Counted from the stretch's first letter, positions 42,833 to 51,612 are shown. The stretch is 52,807 nt of DNA from an uncultured Blautia sp. (GCA_937900135.1 CALCDJ010000017.1:1-52807); one strand, 5' to 3'. Notes: generated by a model not told the origin, from the letters alone. A program made the numbers and translations.

Positions 42833-43753
42833 ATGTGGGATGCAATATTATCTCCTGATTTTTTCAGTGCGATTTTAAGAGCGGCAACACCGATTCTGTT
42901 TGCCACACTGGCAGCTGGAATTGCGGCAAAATCCGGTATTACCAACATGGCATTGGAAGGAATTATGTTGTTTTCCGCCTTGTTCGGCGTTATCTTTTCC
43001 TCCCTCACTCATAGCGCATGGCTGGGACTTTTGATCACCATGGCGATTGGAGGACTGATCGGACTGGTTCTTGCATTCTTTGTCCTGAACCTGAAAACAG
43101 ATGAAATTCTGGCAGCGATTGCCATTAATCTGACTGCAACAGGCGGTACAGTTCTTCTTCTGGTAGCATTTTCCGGTGACCGAGGCGTATCTTCCTCAGT
43201 CAGAAGTGTGTCTGCACCGAATATTGTGATTCCTTTGGTGGAAAAAATTCCGTTTATCGGAGAGGTTTTATCCGGCCAGAACATACTTACCTGGCTGGCA
43301 TTGCTGGCAGTTCTCCTTCTGCATCTCTTCCTTTATAAGACACCCCTTGGACTTTCCATTCGTGCCGTAGGAGAGAATAAGGATGCAGCAGAATCTGTAG
43401 GTATCAGTTCCAGAAAAATCCAGTATATTGCTCTTATCTTAAGTGGTATTCTGGCGGCTATGGGCGGCTTCTACCTGTCCGGCGGTTATATGAATATGTT
43501 TACAAAGGATATGTCCGGCGGTCGTGGATTTATTGCGCTGGCAGCTTCCAGTATGGGTGGAAATACACCTGTGGGTGGATTTTTGGTATCTCTTCTCTTT
43601 GGTATTGCACAGGCTCTTGCCAATGTTATGCAGCTGACTGCTACTATGCCATATGAGATCATTCTAATGGTGCCATATCTCACAACTCTTATTGGACTTG
43701 GTGTGTATTATTACAGCCAGAAGAGAAAGAAAGAACGTTTAAGCGGAAAATAA
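42833..43753 (+). CDS. Nucleoside ABC transporter permease (NupC/YufQ type)
   Basis: The 306 residues have about eight membrane segments. LFATLAAGIAAKSGITNMALEG is the family's N-terminal motif. KTPLGLSIRAVGENKDAAES is the ATPase-contact loop, and GGAYLS-like GGFYLSGGYMNMF lies in the final bundle. It completes the transporter; a perfect hairpin at 43765 ends the operon. Confidence 0.9.
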   Translation: MWDAILSPDFFSAILRAATPILFATLAAGIAAKSGITNMALEGIMLFSALFGVIFSSLTHSAWLGLLITMAIGGLIGLVLAFFVLNLKTDEILAAIAINLTATGGTVLLLVAFSGDRGVSSSVRSVSAPNIVIPLVEKIPFIGEVLSGQNILTWLALLAVLLLHLFLYKTPLGLSIRAVGENKDAAESVGISSRKIQYIALILSGILAAMGGFYLSGGYMNMFTKDMSGGRGFIALAASSMGGNTPVGGFLVSLLFGIAQALANVMQLTATMPYEIILMVPYLTTLIGLGVYYYSQKRKKERLSGK

Positions 43754-43764
43754 GATCTATAAAG

Positions 43765-43792
43765 AAACAGCTTCGTGAATTCGAAGCTGTTT
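43765..43792. terminator. Terminator between convergent permease and PfkB genes
   Basis: AAACAGCTTCG (43765-43775) pairs perfectly with CGAAGCTGTTT (43782-43792) around TGAATT. It can end transcription in both directions. Confidence 0.85.
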
Positions 43793-43817
43793 CATCATTA
43801 AAATTATAGAAGTAAAA

Positions 43818-44720
43818 TTACAGAAGTTTCAGTTTTTGGAATTCTTCATCAGGAAGAAGTGCGGAGGAAGTGCCAACAACTGCAGAGGAAACACAGTTGG
43901 CTTTTGCAATGGCATCTCTGAGGGTATCTCCTTTTTTCAGACAGGCGATGACAGAGCCGATATGAGAATCACCGACGCCGATGGTATCTGCCTGGTGACA
44001 GGGAACCGGAGGAATGATTTCCTGGGTGGCGCCATCAAAATAAAAGCAGCCTTTTTCTCCCAGGGTGATGATAACGGTGTTATTTGTTTTTTCGTAAAGA
44101 CAGGCAGCTGCCTGGGATATGGTATCCGCCTGGGTTACGTCAAGGGCCTCCGTTTCGTTGAGATGAAGAATCGGAGAGAGCTGGTAGATTCTCTTTAAAA
44201 GCGCCGGATCTATGACGGTCAGTCTTGGACCGGGAGCAAAAAAGATATTAAGCTGTGGGTTTTGTTCCAGAAAATCCACAATGAAAGGGCCTGTAGTTTC
44301 TTCAATTTCAAGACCGCAGATATAGACAGTGTCGATTTCTTCTACAGGCAGAGCTTCAAACCATTCCTTCTGGAACAGATACTCTGCACCGTGGTAGGAA
44401 ATAAAGGTACGTTCCCCACTGCTTTCTACGAAACAGTAGCAGCAGCCGTTTTCCCGGTCTGGTGTGGGGATAGGACTTACAATTCCCCGTTTTTTCAGTT
44501 CTTCCCGGACAAAATGTCCGTAAATTCCTGTTCCCACAGGGGAAAACAGGGTATAGGGAACCTGGAAATGGCGGATGGAATCAGATACGTTATAGGCACA
44601 GCCGCCCAGGGACATATGCTGGCGGCGCACATGAACATCTTCGCCTGTTCGGGGAAGATGATCTTCAAGAGCAACAATGACATCTACCACAGTAGAACCA
44701 ATAACCAAGACTTTTTTCAT
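43818..44720 (-). CDS. PfkB family carbohydrate/nucleoside kinase
   Basis: The start is taken at 44720 (MKKVLVIGSTVVDVI), after GGAG; a longer frame to 44957 crosses the divergent promoter region. The 300 residues match the ribokinase family: MSLGGCAYNVSDSIRHF near the N-terminus, LHLNETEA, and the ATP-site motif DTIGVGDSHIGS with the catalytic aspartate. The kinase phosphorylates a sugar or nucleoside. Together with an ADP-ribosylglycohydrolase-family gene and a nucleoside transporter it recalls E. coli YegV beside YegU and YegT. Substrate is unknown. Confidence 0.85.
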   Translation of the reverse strand: MKKVLVIGSTVVDVIVALEDHLPRTGEDVHVRRQHMSLGGCAYNVSDSIRHFQVPYTLFSPVGTGIYGHFVREELKKRGIVSPIPTPDRENGCCYCFVESSGERTFISYHGAEYLFQKEWFEALPVEEIDTVYICGLEIEETTGPFIVDFLEQNPQLNIFFAPGPRLTVIDPALLKRIYQLSPILHLNETEALDVTQADTISQAAACLYEKTNNTVIITLGEKGCFYFDGATQEIIPPVPCHQADTIGVGDSHIGSVIACLKKGDTLRDAIAKANCVSSAVVGTSSALLPDEEFQKLKLL

Positions 44721-44741
44721 GACAGCTCCTTTATCTTTTGA

Positions 44742-44774
44742 TGATATAATGGAAATGGCCGGTGAAATACCGGC
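44742..44774 (+). promoter_or_regulatory. Promoter and 5' stem-loop of the amidohydrolase-deoB-deoD operon
   Basis: TGATATAAT (44742-44750) is an extended -10. The predicted transcript starts near 44757 and at once folds GCCGGT (44758-44763) with ACCGGC (44769-44774) around GAAAT. A stem at the 5' end often protects mRNA; no known riboswitch is recognised in the leader of about 74 nt. Confidence 0.6.
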
Positions 44775-44830
44775 AACACCTGTTATGCTACCACAGTTGT
44801 ATTTTACTGGCAATACAGAAAGGAAAAAAT

Positions 44831-46135
44831 ATGGGGAAAATAACAGTATTAAAAAATGCTTCCCTTCTGAATGAGAAGGGAGAATGTCTTTCAGGCCGCA
44901 ATCTTTATGTACAGGATGGCAGAATTTGGAAGATCCTTCCAGCAGATGAAGACTCACATATACCAGAAGAGGCAGAGGTCATTGACTGCAGTCGTTATTA
45001 TGTATCCCCGGGACTTGCAAACCTGCATACCCATGCAGCAATGAATATTTTTAAGGGGATTGCAGAGGATGTAACTGCAGATGCCTGGTTTAATGAGATG
45101 ATCTGGCCTTATGAAAGTAAAATGACAGATGAGGACGTTTACATTGGAACTATGCTGGGAATTGCAGAAATGCTTCACAATGGGGTAACGGTTTTTGCAG
45201 ATCATTATTTCGGAGAGGAACAGGTTCTTAAAGCAGTAAAGGATACCGGAATCCGCGGAGATCTTGCGCCTACTCTGTTTGGTGCGACTCCGGATTTTAA
45301 GGAACGTCTGGCAGGGGTAAAGGAGTTTATCAGAGCGCATAGAAACGATTCTGATAAGGTTGCATTCCATATGGGGCCTCATGCCAACTATACCTGCCCT
45401 GCTCCAACTCTGGGAGAAATTGTGGATGCGGCAAAAGAACTTCAGCTTCCCATTCACCTTCATGTATCCGAGGAGGATGTGCAGGTGGAGAAAGCAAAAA
45501 AAGAAACAGGAATGACTCCTTTTGGTATTCTTCATGAAGCAGGAGGCTTTGACTGTAAGGTTCTGGTGGGACATGGACTCTGGATTGAAGAAGACGATCT
45601 GAAGTTCTTAAAAGACGATACTTGGTTTGCTTTTTGCCCCAAAACATATATGAAGCTGGCCTCTGGTCAGGGGGGATTTTTCCAGTATTATAAACAGTTA
45701 AACTATGGATTCGGAACAGACGGAGCGGCAAGCTCCAATACCTTGAACTCAGTGGAACAGGCAAGACTCTTCGGGCTTCTTGGAAAGTATCAGGATCGGG
45801 ATTCTTCTAAGTTCGGAGCAAAAGAGATCTGGCATCAGATGATGAAAAGTCATCAGGCGTTCTCCTTTGGAACGGGAAAACTGGAAGAAGGAGCGCCTGC
45901 AGACCTGGTAGTCTGGGATCTGCATCGCCTGGATACCTTCCCCTTCTATGATCCCATTTCCAGTATTCTCTACAGCAGCAATGGGGAAAATGTCAGATAT
46001 ACCATGGTGGCTGGAGAATTTTTGAAATACGACGGAAAGCTTAAAATGGATACAGAAGCCCTGATTCAGGAAGCAACAGAATTACAGAAGGCTCTCCTTG
46101 GAAGAGGAAAGGGAAAAGCAGAGGTTACTTATTAA
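44831..46135 (+). CDS. Amidohydrolase, MTA/SAH or adenosine deaminase-like
   Basis: The start is ATG 44831 after AAAGGAAA, giving 434 residues. Metal-ligand motifs of the cytosine-deaminase-like amidohydrolases are present: ANLHTHAAMNIFKG, LHVSEEDV, VGHGLWI and FGTDGAASSNT. The last motif and its spacing match the 5-methylthioadenosine/S-adenosylhomocysteine deaminase group. It precedes deoB by 27 nt and deoD beyond. A likely role is deamination of adenosine or a related nucleoside to an inosine-type product, which DeoD can then cleave. Guanine deaminase is less likely. Confidence 0.8.
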   Translation: MGKITVLKNASLLNEKGECLSGRNLYVQDGRIWKILPADEDSHIPEEAEVIDCSRYYVSPGLANLHTHAAMNIFKGIAEDVTADAWFNEMIWPYESKMTDEDVYIGTMLGIAEMLHNGVTVFADHYFGEEQVLKAVKDTGIRGDLAPTLFGATPDFKERLAGVKEFIRAHRNDSDKVAFHMGPHANYTCPAPTLGEIVDAAKELQLPIHLHVSEEDVQVEKAKKETGMTPFGILHEAGGFDCKVLVGHGLWIEEDDLKFLKDDTWFAFCPKTYMKLASGQGGFFQYYKQLNYGFGTDGAASSNTLNSVEQARLFGLLGKYQDRDSSKFGAKEIWHQMMKSHQAFSFGTGKLEEGAPADLVVWDLHRLDTFPFYDPISSILYSSNGENVRYTMVAGEFLKYDGKLKMDTEALIQEATELQKALLGRGKGKAEVTY

Positions 46136-46162
46136 TTTTATAATAGAAATGGAGGAATCGCA

Positions 46163-47335
46163 GTGAAAGCAAAAAGAGTTTTTATTATTGTACTTGACAG
46201 CTATGGTATTGGCGCAGAACCGGATGCAGATAAGTTCGGAGATGTGGGCGCGAATACATTGGCTTCTATTGTAAAATCAGAAAAATACGATACACCCAAT
46301 ATGAAAAAAATGGGGCTTTTTAATATTCAGGGAGTGGACTGTGCGCCTGGTGTAGAGCATCCCACGGCATCCTTCGCTAGAATGCAGGAAACTTCCATGG
46401 GAAAAGATACCACCATTGGTCACTGGGAAATCGCAGGAGTCATTTCTCCGAAACCTCTTCCAACTTATCCGGAGGGCTTCCCGGAGGAGGTTTTGGAACC
46501 ATTCCGAAAGGTAACGGGACGTGGTGTGCTTTGTAACAAACCTTATTCCGGAACAGAAGTTATCCGTGAATTTGGACAGGAGCATGTAAAAACGGGAGAT
46601 CTTATTGTTTATACTTCCGCAGACAGTGTATTTCAGATTGCGGCCCACGAAGATGTGGTTCCTCTGGAAACCTTGTATCAGTACTGTCGGGATGCAAGAG
46701 CAATCCTTAAGGGAAAACATGGGGCAGGTCGTGTCATTGCCCGTCCGTTTGTGGGAGAGTATCCAAATTATACAAGAACTCCTCATCGTCATGATTTCTC
46801 ATTGGAGCCGCCGAAAACCACCATGATGGACGTACTTGTGGAAAAAGGCCTGGATACCATTGGCGTAGGAAAAATTTATGATATTTTTGCAGGAAAAAAT
46901 GTACAGCAGACCACATCCATTACCAGCAATACAGATGGCATGGAAAAAACACTGAGCATTATGGATCAGGATTTCACAGGACTTTGCTTTGTAAATCTGG
47001 TAGATTTTGATATGCTTTATGGTCACAGAAATGACGTGGATGGATATGCAAATGCAGCTACAGAATTTGACCGCCAGTTGGGAGAATTTATTGAAAAAAT
47101 GAAAGAGGATGATATCCTGATCATCACCGCAGACCATGGTTGTGATCCTGGATTTACATCCAGTACCGACCACTCCAGAGAATACGTTCCTATGCTGATT
47201 TATGGAGATCGGATCAAAGAAGGTGTAGATCTTGGTACACGCAGCACTTTCGCAGATGTATCTGCAACAGTTCTGGATATTTTTGATGCAGAAGGTACTG
47301 CAGGAACCAGTTTCTTAAAAGATGTTTTAAAATAA
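46163..47335 (+). CDS. deoB: Phosphopentomutase
   Basis: The start is GTG 46163 after GGAGG. The 390 residues carry the alkaline-phosphatase-superfamily metal sites: VLDSYGIGAEPDA at the N-terminus, the phospho-acceptor threonine in MGKDTTIGHWE, NLVDFDMLYGHRNDV, and ITADHGCDPGF. DeoB converts ribose-1-phosphate or deoxyribose-1-phosphate to the 5-phosphate, feeding nucleoside sugar into central carbon metabolism. It lies 17 nt before deoD. Confidence 0.97.
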   Translation: MKAKRVFIIVLDSYGIGAEPDADKFGDVGANTLASIVKSEKYDTPNMKKMGLFNIQGVDCAPGVEHPTASFARMQETSMGKDTTIGHWEIAGVISPKPLPTYPEGFPEEVLEPFRKVTGRGVLCNKPYSGTEVIREFGQEHVKTGDLIVYTSADSVFQIAAHEDVVPLETLYQYCRDARAILKGKHGAGRVIARPFVGEYPNYTRTPHRHDFSLEPPKTTMMDVLVEKGLDTIGVGKIYDIFAGKNVQQTTSITSNTDGMEKTLSIMDQDFTGLCFVNLVDFDMLYGHRNDVDGYANAATEFDRQLGEFIEKMKEDDILIITADHGCDPGFTSSTDHSREYVPMLIYGDRIKEGVDLGTRSTFADVSATVLDIFDAEGTAGTSFLKDVLK

Positions 47336-47352
47336 AAAGGGAGGTATAAATT

Positions 47353-48057
47353 ATGAGTATTCCAACACCACACAACACTGCCAAAAAAGGAGAAATTGCC
47401 AAAAAGGTTTTGATGCCGGGAGATCCCCTTCGCGCAAAATATATTGCGGAAACCTATCTGGAAAATCCCGTATGCTTTAACACGGTCCGTAACATGTTCG
47501 GTTATACCGGAACATATAAGGGACAGGAAGTTTCTGTTATGGGAGGAGGAATGGGCGCGCCTTCCATGGGTATTTACAGCTATGAACTGTATCATTTCTA
47601 TGATGTGGATAAGATCATCCGTATTGGTTCTGCGGGAGCGCTGCAGGATGATGTAAATGTGATGGATGTAGTAATCGCCATGGGCGCATGCACAGATTCC
47701 AATTATGCCAGCCAGTATAAGCTGCCGGGAACTTTTGCTCCAATTGCAAGCTACGATCTGGTAGCAAAAGCAGTAGAAGTTGCAAAAGAGCAGGGAACAC
47801 CGGTACATGTGGGAAATATTATTTCTTCAGATGTATTTTACAGTGATGATCCAGATGCATCTGCATCCTGGAGAAAGATGGGAGTGCTTTGCGCAGAAAT
47901 GGAATGTGCAGCTCTGTATATGAATGCAGCAAGAGCTGGAAAACAGGCGCTGGGTATCCTGACTATTTCCGACCATATTTTCCGTGAAGAAGCAATTTCA
48001 GCGGAAGCAAGACAGACTTCTTTCAATAAGATGATGGAAATCGCACTTTCTATTTAA
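47353..48057 (+). CDS. deoD: Purine nucleoside phosphorylase (DeoD type)
   Basis: The 234 residues match hexameric bacterial PNPs: VLMPGDPLRAKYIAE, GYTGTYKGQEVSVMGGGMG, IRIGSAGAL (phosphate site), SSDVFYSDD, and AEMECAALYMNA. ISDHI carries the catalytic aspartate. It phosphorolyses inosine, adenosine and guanosine to base plus ribose-1-phosphate. It ends the amidohydrolase-deoB-deoD operon. Confidence 0.97.
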   Translation: MSIPTPHNTAKKGEIAKKVLMPGDPLRAKYIAETYLENPVCFNTVRNMFGYTGTYKGQEVSVMGGGMGAPSMGIYSYELYHFYDVDKIIRIGSAGALQDDVNVMDVVIAMGACTDSNYASQYKLPGTFAPIASYDLVAKAVEVAKEQGTPVHVGNIISSDVFYSDDPDASASWRKMGVLCAEMECAALYMNAARAGKQALGILTISDHIFREEAISAEARQTSFNKMMEIALSI

Positions 48058-48065
48058 GAAGAAGG

Positions 48066-48099
48066 GGGGAGCGCAAAGTTTGCAGCTCCCCATTTTTTT
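48066..48099 (+). terminator. Terminator after deoD
   Basis: GGGGAGC (48066-48072) pairs with GCTCCCC (48085-48091), followed by ATTTTTTT. A second inverted repeat, TTCGCAT/ATGCGAA (about 48099-48105 and 48167-48173), spans the rest of the gap and may end the opposing kinase transcript. Confidence 0.85.
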
Positions 48100-48186
48100 C
48101 GCATAGCAGCGATGGATAATGGGATGAAATCTGCGCTTCGGCGGCTGTACTGCTCTTGTACACCGATGCGAAAAGCGCTGAAAGAT

Positions 48187-49104
48187 TCAGTAAGGGGAAG
48201 CGGGAATCCGTACCCAGCAGCAGGTGATGGTGAGAATCCCATCTTTCAGCTGGGCATCCATACTTCCCCCCATCTGTTCCAGAAGAAGTTTGGATACGGT
48301 CATTCCAAGCCCGCTTTTTTGGGAAGTACGGGCATTATCAGCTGTGTAAAAGGGATCAAAAAGGTGGGCGGCATTTTCCGGAGTCAGATTCGGAGCCGGA
48401 TTGGAGCAAGTCAGGATGGCTTTGTCTTCATCGACAGTCAGAGAAATGGAAACTTCTTTAGCGCCATATTTTAAAATATTGGAGGTCAGATTGTGAAGGA
48501 TTCTTATGAGAGCATCCCGATCAGAAGAAACCCAAACATTTCCCTCTGGAAGATGAGGGGTCAGGAGGATTCCCTTTGTTTCAAATTCCTGATAAAAGGA
48601 CAGAAGGTGTTCCTGAAGAAGGAGACGCAGATCCAGAGCCTCCATCTTCAATTTTAATTCCCGGCTTTCCAGACGCACATATTCGTAGAGCTGGGAAATC
48701 AGAGTATTTAAGTGTCGGGAACGTTTCTGGATAATATCCAGATATTCCATTTGCTCCGCGGAGAGTGAACTGTCCTTCAAAAGCTCCAGATATCCCAGAA
48801 TACTGGTGAGGGGCGTGCGCAGATCGTGAGAGATATTCGTAATTTCTCTACGGACATCCTGCTCACGTTTTTTTTGTGCAAAACTGCGGTCAAATGTGTC
48901 TGAAAGATAGCGGTTCAGTTCTTCTGCAAACAGTTCCAGCTCCCGATCTGGGACCGGAAGCTGTAAATGGCGGTGGATAGGTTCCTCCTGATTGATTTCT
49001 TTCAGTTCGTTGGTGAGCTGTCTCAGAGCTTTGTGAAGTCCATGGAGCCGCAGAAGAAGTAATAGTGCAAAAACTCCAAGAAAAATGCTTATGGCAAGGA
49101 ACAT
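48187..49104 (-). CDS. Sensor histidine kinase of the ABC resistance operon
   Basis: The 305-residue kinase has a single N-terminal membrane helix (residues 3-20) and almost no extracellular part. A phospho-acceptor motif ISHDLRTPLTSILGYLELL and an ATPase domain (HNLTSNILKYG; GLGMTVSKLLLEQMGG) follow. Lack of a sensor domain suggests that it senses through the neighbouring transporter or within the membrane, as in peptide-antibiotic kinases. It is the last gene of a four-gene minus-strand operon and lies 21 nt after the permease. Confidence 0.9.
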   Translation of the reverse strand: MFLAISIFLGVFALLLLLRLHGLHKALRQLTNELKEINQEEPIHRHLQLPVPDRELELFAEELNRYLSDTFDRSFAQKKREQDVRREITNISHDLRTPLTSILGYLELLKDSSLSAEQMEYLDIIQKRSRHLNTLISQLYEYVRLESRELKLKMEALDLRLLLQEHLLSFYQEFETKGILLTPHLPEGNVWVSSDRDALIRILHNLTSNILKYGAKEVSISLTVDEDKAILTCSNPAPNLTPENAAHLFDPFYTADNARTSQKSGLGMTVSKLLLEQMGGSMDAQLKDGILTITCCWVRIPASPY

Positions 49105-49125
49105 ATCGTACGCCTCCTTAAAAAA

Positions 49126-49893
49126 TTAACGGATTTCTCTTTTTCTAAACCAGTAAAATCCAATAGCTGTGAAAATAATAAGATAAATGGCAGCTACGAG
49201 GTAGCACAGTCCCATTCCGGATGAGCTGTCCCAGTAGAAATAAGCGCCTGTTTCTGTCCACTGTGCTTTCAGCATGTTGACGGGATTATAGTCTGCCGGA
49301 ATCTGCAGAGGAGGAAACTTCTGTCCAAGGTATAAAAAAATGTAAGGAAGGGCATAGGTAACTCCAAGGGATGCCAGGGCGCCGCCCCATCCGCTTCCAA
49401 GATTCAGGAAAAAGCAAAATGTCATGGCAAAGAAAGCAAGACACAGAGGATATGCGCCAAAAAGCGCCCGGACATAAAGGGTCAGAGAATTGGAATCAGG
49501 TGTTCCAAGGAGCAGGATGCCTGTGACAAGATAAAAAACAGCCAGGAAAATATAGGCCAGAGTACAGGCAAGCATCTGGGAAATCATTTTTCCAAGATAG
49601 ATTTTTAATCTGGAAAATCCAAAGGCTACGGACGCTTTCATGGTATGCTGTTTCTTAAGTTCTTCATTTTCCAGACTTCCGGCAAGAATCAGGGTGATCG
49701 GAGCAAAAAAGCTGGTTTCGGTATAAAGAAAGGCCAGATAAAGGGATTTTGAATCATCATTTCCAAAGGTGATAATGCTGTAATGGGTAAAGATAAGCAG
49801 AAGGAGCATCAATCCGGCTATACACCCCACAGAAACCAGAAAAGAACGATTGCGACGAATCAGGTACCATTCACTTCTTATATAATTAAGCAT
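49126..49893 (-). CDS. ABC-2 type permease, peptide-antibiotic immunity-like
   Basis: The 255 residues have six membrane segments (FLVSVGCIAGLMLLLLIFTH; FYLVTGILLLGTP; LGVTYALPYIFLYLG) and an N-terminal MLNYIRSEWYLIRRNRSFL, typical of ABC-2 permeases encoded with lantibiotic or bacitracin resistance ATPases. It overlaps the ATPase gene by 8 nt, so the two are translationally coupled. The substrate is probably a membrane-active peptide; this is inferred from the operon type. Confidence 0.82.
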   Translation of the reverse strand: MLNYIRSEWYLIRRNRSFLVSVGCIAGLMLLLLIFTHYSIITFGNDDSKSLYLAFLYTETSFFAPITLILAGSLENEELKKQHTMKASVAFGFSRLKIYLGKMISQMLACTLAYIFLAVFYLVTGILLLGTPDSNSLTLYVRALFGAYPLCLAFFAMTFCFFLNLGSGWGGALASLGVTYALPYIFLYLGQKFPPLQIPADYNPVNMLKAQWTETGAYFYWDSSSGMGLCYLVAAIYLIIFTAIGFYWFRKREIR

Positions 49894-50809
49894 CTTTTTC
49901 CCCTCCTACTAAACGCATATAATAAGTTTCCAGAGCATCGGAATGGTTGGAAATGGATTTCACAGAAATATCTTTCAGAATGGCCGTACGGGTGATCACT
50001 TCTTCCCGGCCGTTTGCGTGAAAAATATGAATGTGTCCTTGAGGATGTACCTGATAATCATGGAGATTTAGTTCCATTTCCAGAATGGTACACATCTGTT
50101 TTGGGTCATTGACTTCCAGATCAATGTAAGCGCTGCATTTTTTCTGAAGCTCCCTGGCAGAAATCTGCTCCATCAGAACTCCGTTGGAGAGAAAACCGTA
50201 TTCGGTAGCAACATTTTCCAGCTCCGATAAAATATGGCTGGAAATCAGGAGCGTGATATTTTTCTTGCGGTTCAGATCCAGGAACAGGTTACGCAGTTCC
50301 AGAATCCCCTCAGGATCAAGGCCATTGATGGGTTCATCCAGAATGAGAAATTCCGGGGAATGAAGCAGAGCCAGAGCAAGCCCCAGTCTTTGTTTCATAC
50401 CCATGGAAAAGTTTTTATATTTTTTCTTTCCTGCCTTGTCAAGTCCTACCAGTTTCAAGAGCTCATCTACCCGTTCTTTGCCGGGAACACCGAACTGGAT
50501 GCGAAAATATTCCAGATTCTGGGCAGCAGTCATGGACTGGATAAAACCAGGCTCCTCAATGAGAGCGCCAATGCGGTGACGAATCTCTGGGTGATCATTG
50601 TCCACTGTTTCTCCGAAAAGGGAAAGGGTTCCTTCACTGGCATCCGTCTGTCCGGATATGATGCGCATCAGTGTGGATTTACCGGCTCCGTTGCTGCCCA
50701 CAAGTCCGTAAATAGCTCCCCGGGGAATTTCCATATGAATATCCTGAAGGACCTGAGTACGCCCGTAGACTTTGGTTATGTGGTTTATGGTTAGAATAGA
50801 ATCCTGCAT
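49886..50809 (-). CDS. ABC transporter ATP-binding protein, BcrA/lantibiotic-resistance type
   Basis: The 307 residues contain one ABC domain: Walker A GSNGAGKST, signature FSMGMKQRLG, Walker B LILDEPINGLDP and H-loop ISSHILSEL. The FSMGMKQRLG signature and the C-terminal extension of about 90 residues are typical of BcrA/NatA-like exporters. It forms a transporter with the overlapping permease. The gene lies 119 nt after the response regulator gene, and this gap contains long inverted repeats. Confidence 0.9.
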   Translation of the reverse strand: MQDSILTINHITKVYGRTQVLQDIHMEIPRGAIYGLVGSNGAGKSTLMRIISGQTDASEGTLSLFGETVDNDHPEIRHRIGALIEEPGFIQSMTAAQNLEYFRIQFGVPGKERVDELLKLVGLDKAGKKKYKNFSMGMKQRLGLALALLHSPEFLILDEPINGLDPEGILELRNLFLDLNRKKNITLLISSHILSELENVATEYGFLSNGVLMEQISARELQKKCSAYIDLEVNDPKQMCTILEMELNLHDYQVHPQGHIHIFHANGREEVITRTAILKDISVKSISNHSDALETYYMRLVGGEKDA

Positions 50810-50823
50810 GAATATTTCTCCTT

Positions 50824-50887
50824 TCTATGACAGGGAAACGAAATGATAGGTATTCAGGTGGTTCCCTGTACTGAAATCTATCATAGA
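50824..50887 (-). promoter_or_regulatory. Inverted repeats ahead of the ABC transporter genes
   Basis: TCTATGA (50824-50830) with TCATAGA (50881-50887), and CAGGGAA (50831-50837) with TTCCCTG (50872-50878), form nested dyads. ATGATAG/CTATCAT plus TTCAG/CTGAA offers a competing fold. On the minus strand, TATGAT within the dyad could be a -10. This is a plausible response-regulator operator or leader control element. Confidence 0.5.
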
Positions 50888-50928
50888 GGAAAAGTTCTAA
50901 ACAGTCCTTTGGAAAAGATAAAGAAAGT

Positions 50929-51612
50929 TTAAAGAATTTTGTATCCCAGTCCCCAGACGGTTTTGATATATTCTTCCTGGGTGACAGCCGCCATTTTTTT
51001 TCGGAGATTACTGATATGGACACTGACTGAGTTATCTTCCACAAAGGCTTCCTGATTCCACACCGCCTGATAGAGCGCTTCCTTGGAAAATACTTTTTGA
51101 GGATTGGACATGAGAACCTGAAGGATCTGAAATTCATGTGTGGTGAGCGGCAGTTCCTGTCCTTGCAGAGTAACTTTGCAGTAGTCGGGATAAAGAATCA
51201 GCTCTTTGCAGGTAAGGGCAGTTTCTTTTGTCTGCGGAGCACAGTAGATACCTGCCCGGCGAAGCTGCGCCTGTATTCTTGCCAGAAGTTCCTGCTTTTC
51301 AAAGGGTTTTGTGATATAGTCATCTGCGCCAAGTTCAAGAACATGTACTTTATCCTCTAATCCTGCTTTGGCGGACAGGGCAATAACCGGCATATGATTT
51401 GTACGGCGGATTTCCGCAAGCAGTTCTTCCCCGGAGATTCCCGGCAGCATCAGATCTGTAAGAACCAGATCAAAATCCTGAAGGGAAAGAAGAAGACGCC
51501 CTTCTGTACCAGAAAAAGCGGCAGCTACCTCATATCCTTCTTTTTCCAAAATTCTCTTTAAAAGAGAGTTGATATCTGCATCATCTTCAATTACAAGAAT
51601 TCTCTGTCCCAT
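50929..51612 (-). CDS. OmpR/PhoB family response regulator
   Basis: The 227 residues have a receiver domain (LVIEDDADINSLLKRI; phospho-acceptor in DLVLTDLMLPG; conserved lysine in DYITKPFEKQELL) and a C-terminal winged helix (LPLTTHEFQILQVLMSNPQK, YIKTVWGLGYKI). It is the first gene of the operon with the ABC transporter and kinase, and probably activates the transporter when a peptide antibiotic is sensed. It could in principle serve another kinase such as the orphan PhoR-like protein, but operon structure favours the local one. Confidence 0.92.
   Translation of the reverse strand: MGQRILVIEDDADINSLLKRILEKEGYEVAAAFSGTEGRLLLSLQDFDLVLTDLMLPGISGEELLAEIRRTNHMPVIALSAKAGLEDKVHVLELGADDYITKPFEKQELLARIQAQLRRAGIYCAPQTKETALTCKELILYPDYCKVTLQGQELPLTTHEFQILQVLMSNPQKVFSKEALYQAVWNQEAFVEDNSVSVHISNLRKKMAAVTQEEYIKTVWGLGYKIL

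Noticed and set aside
44721..44957. N-terminal extension of the PfkB kinase to 44957
   Set aside because: The extra 79 residues cross the divergent promoter and leader, show no domain, and a proper ribosome site precedes ATG 44720.
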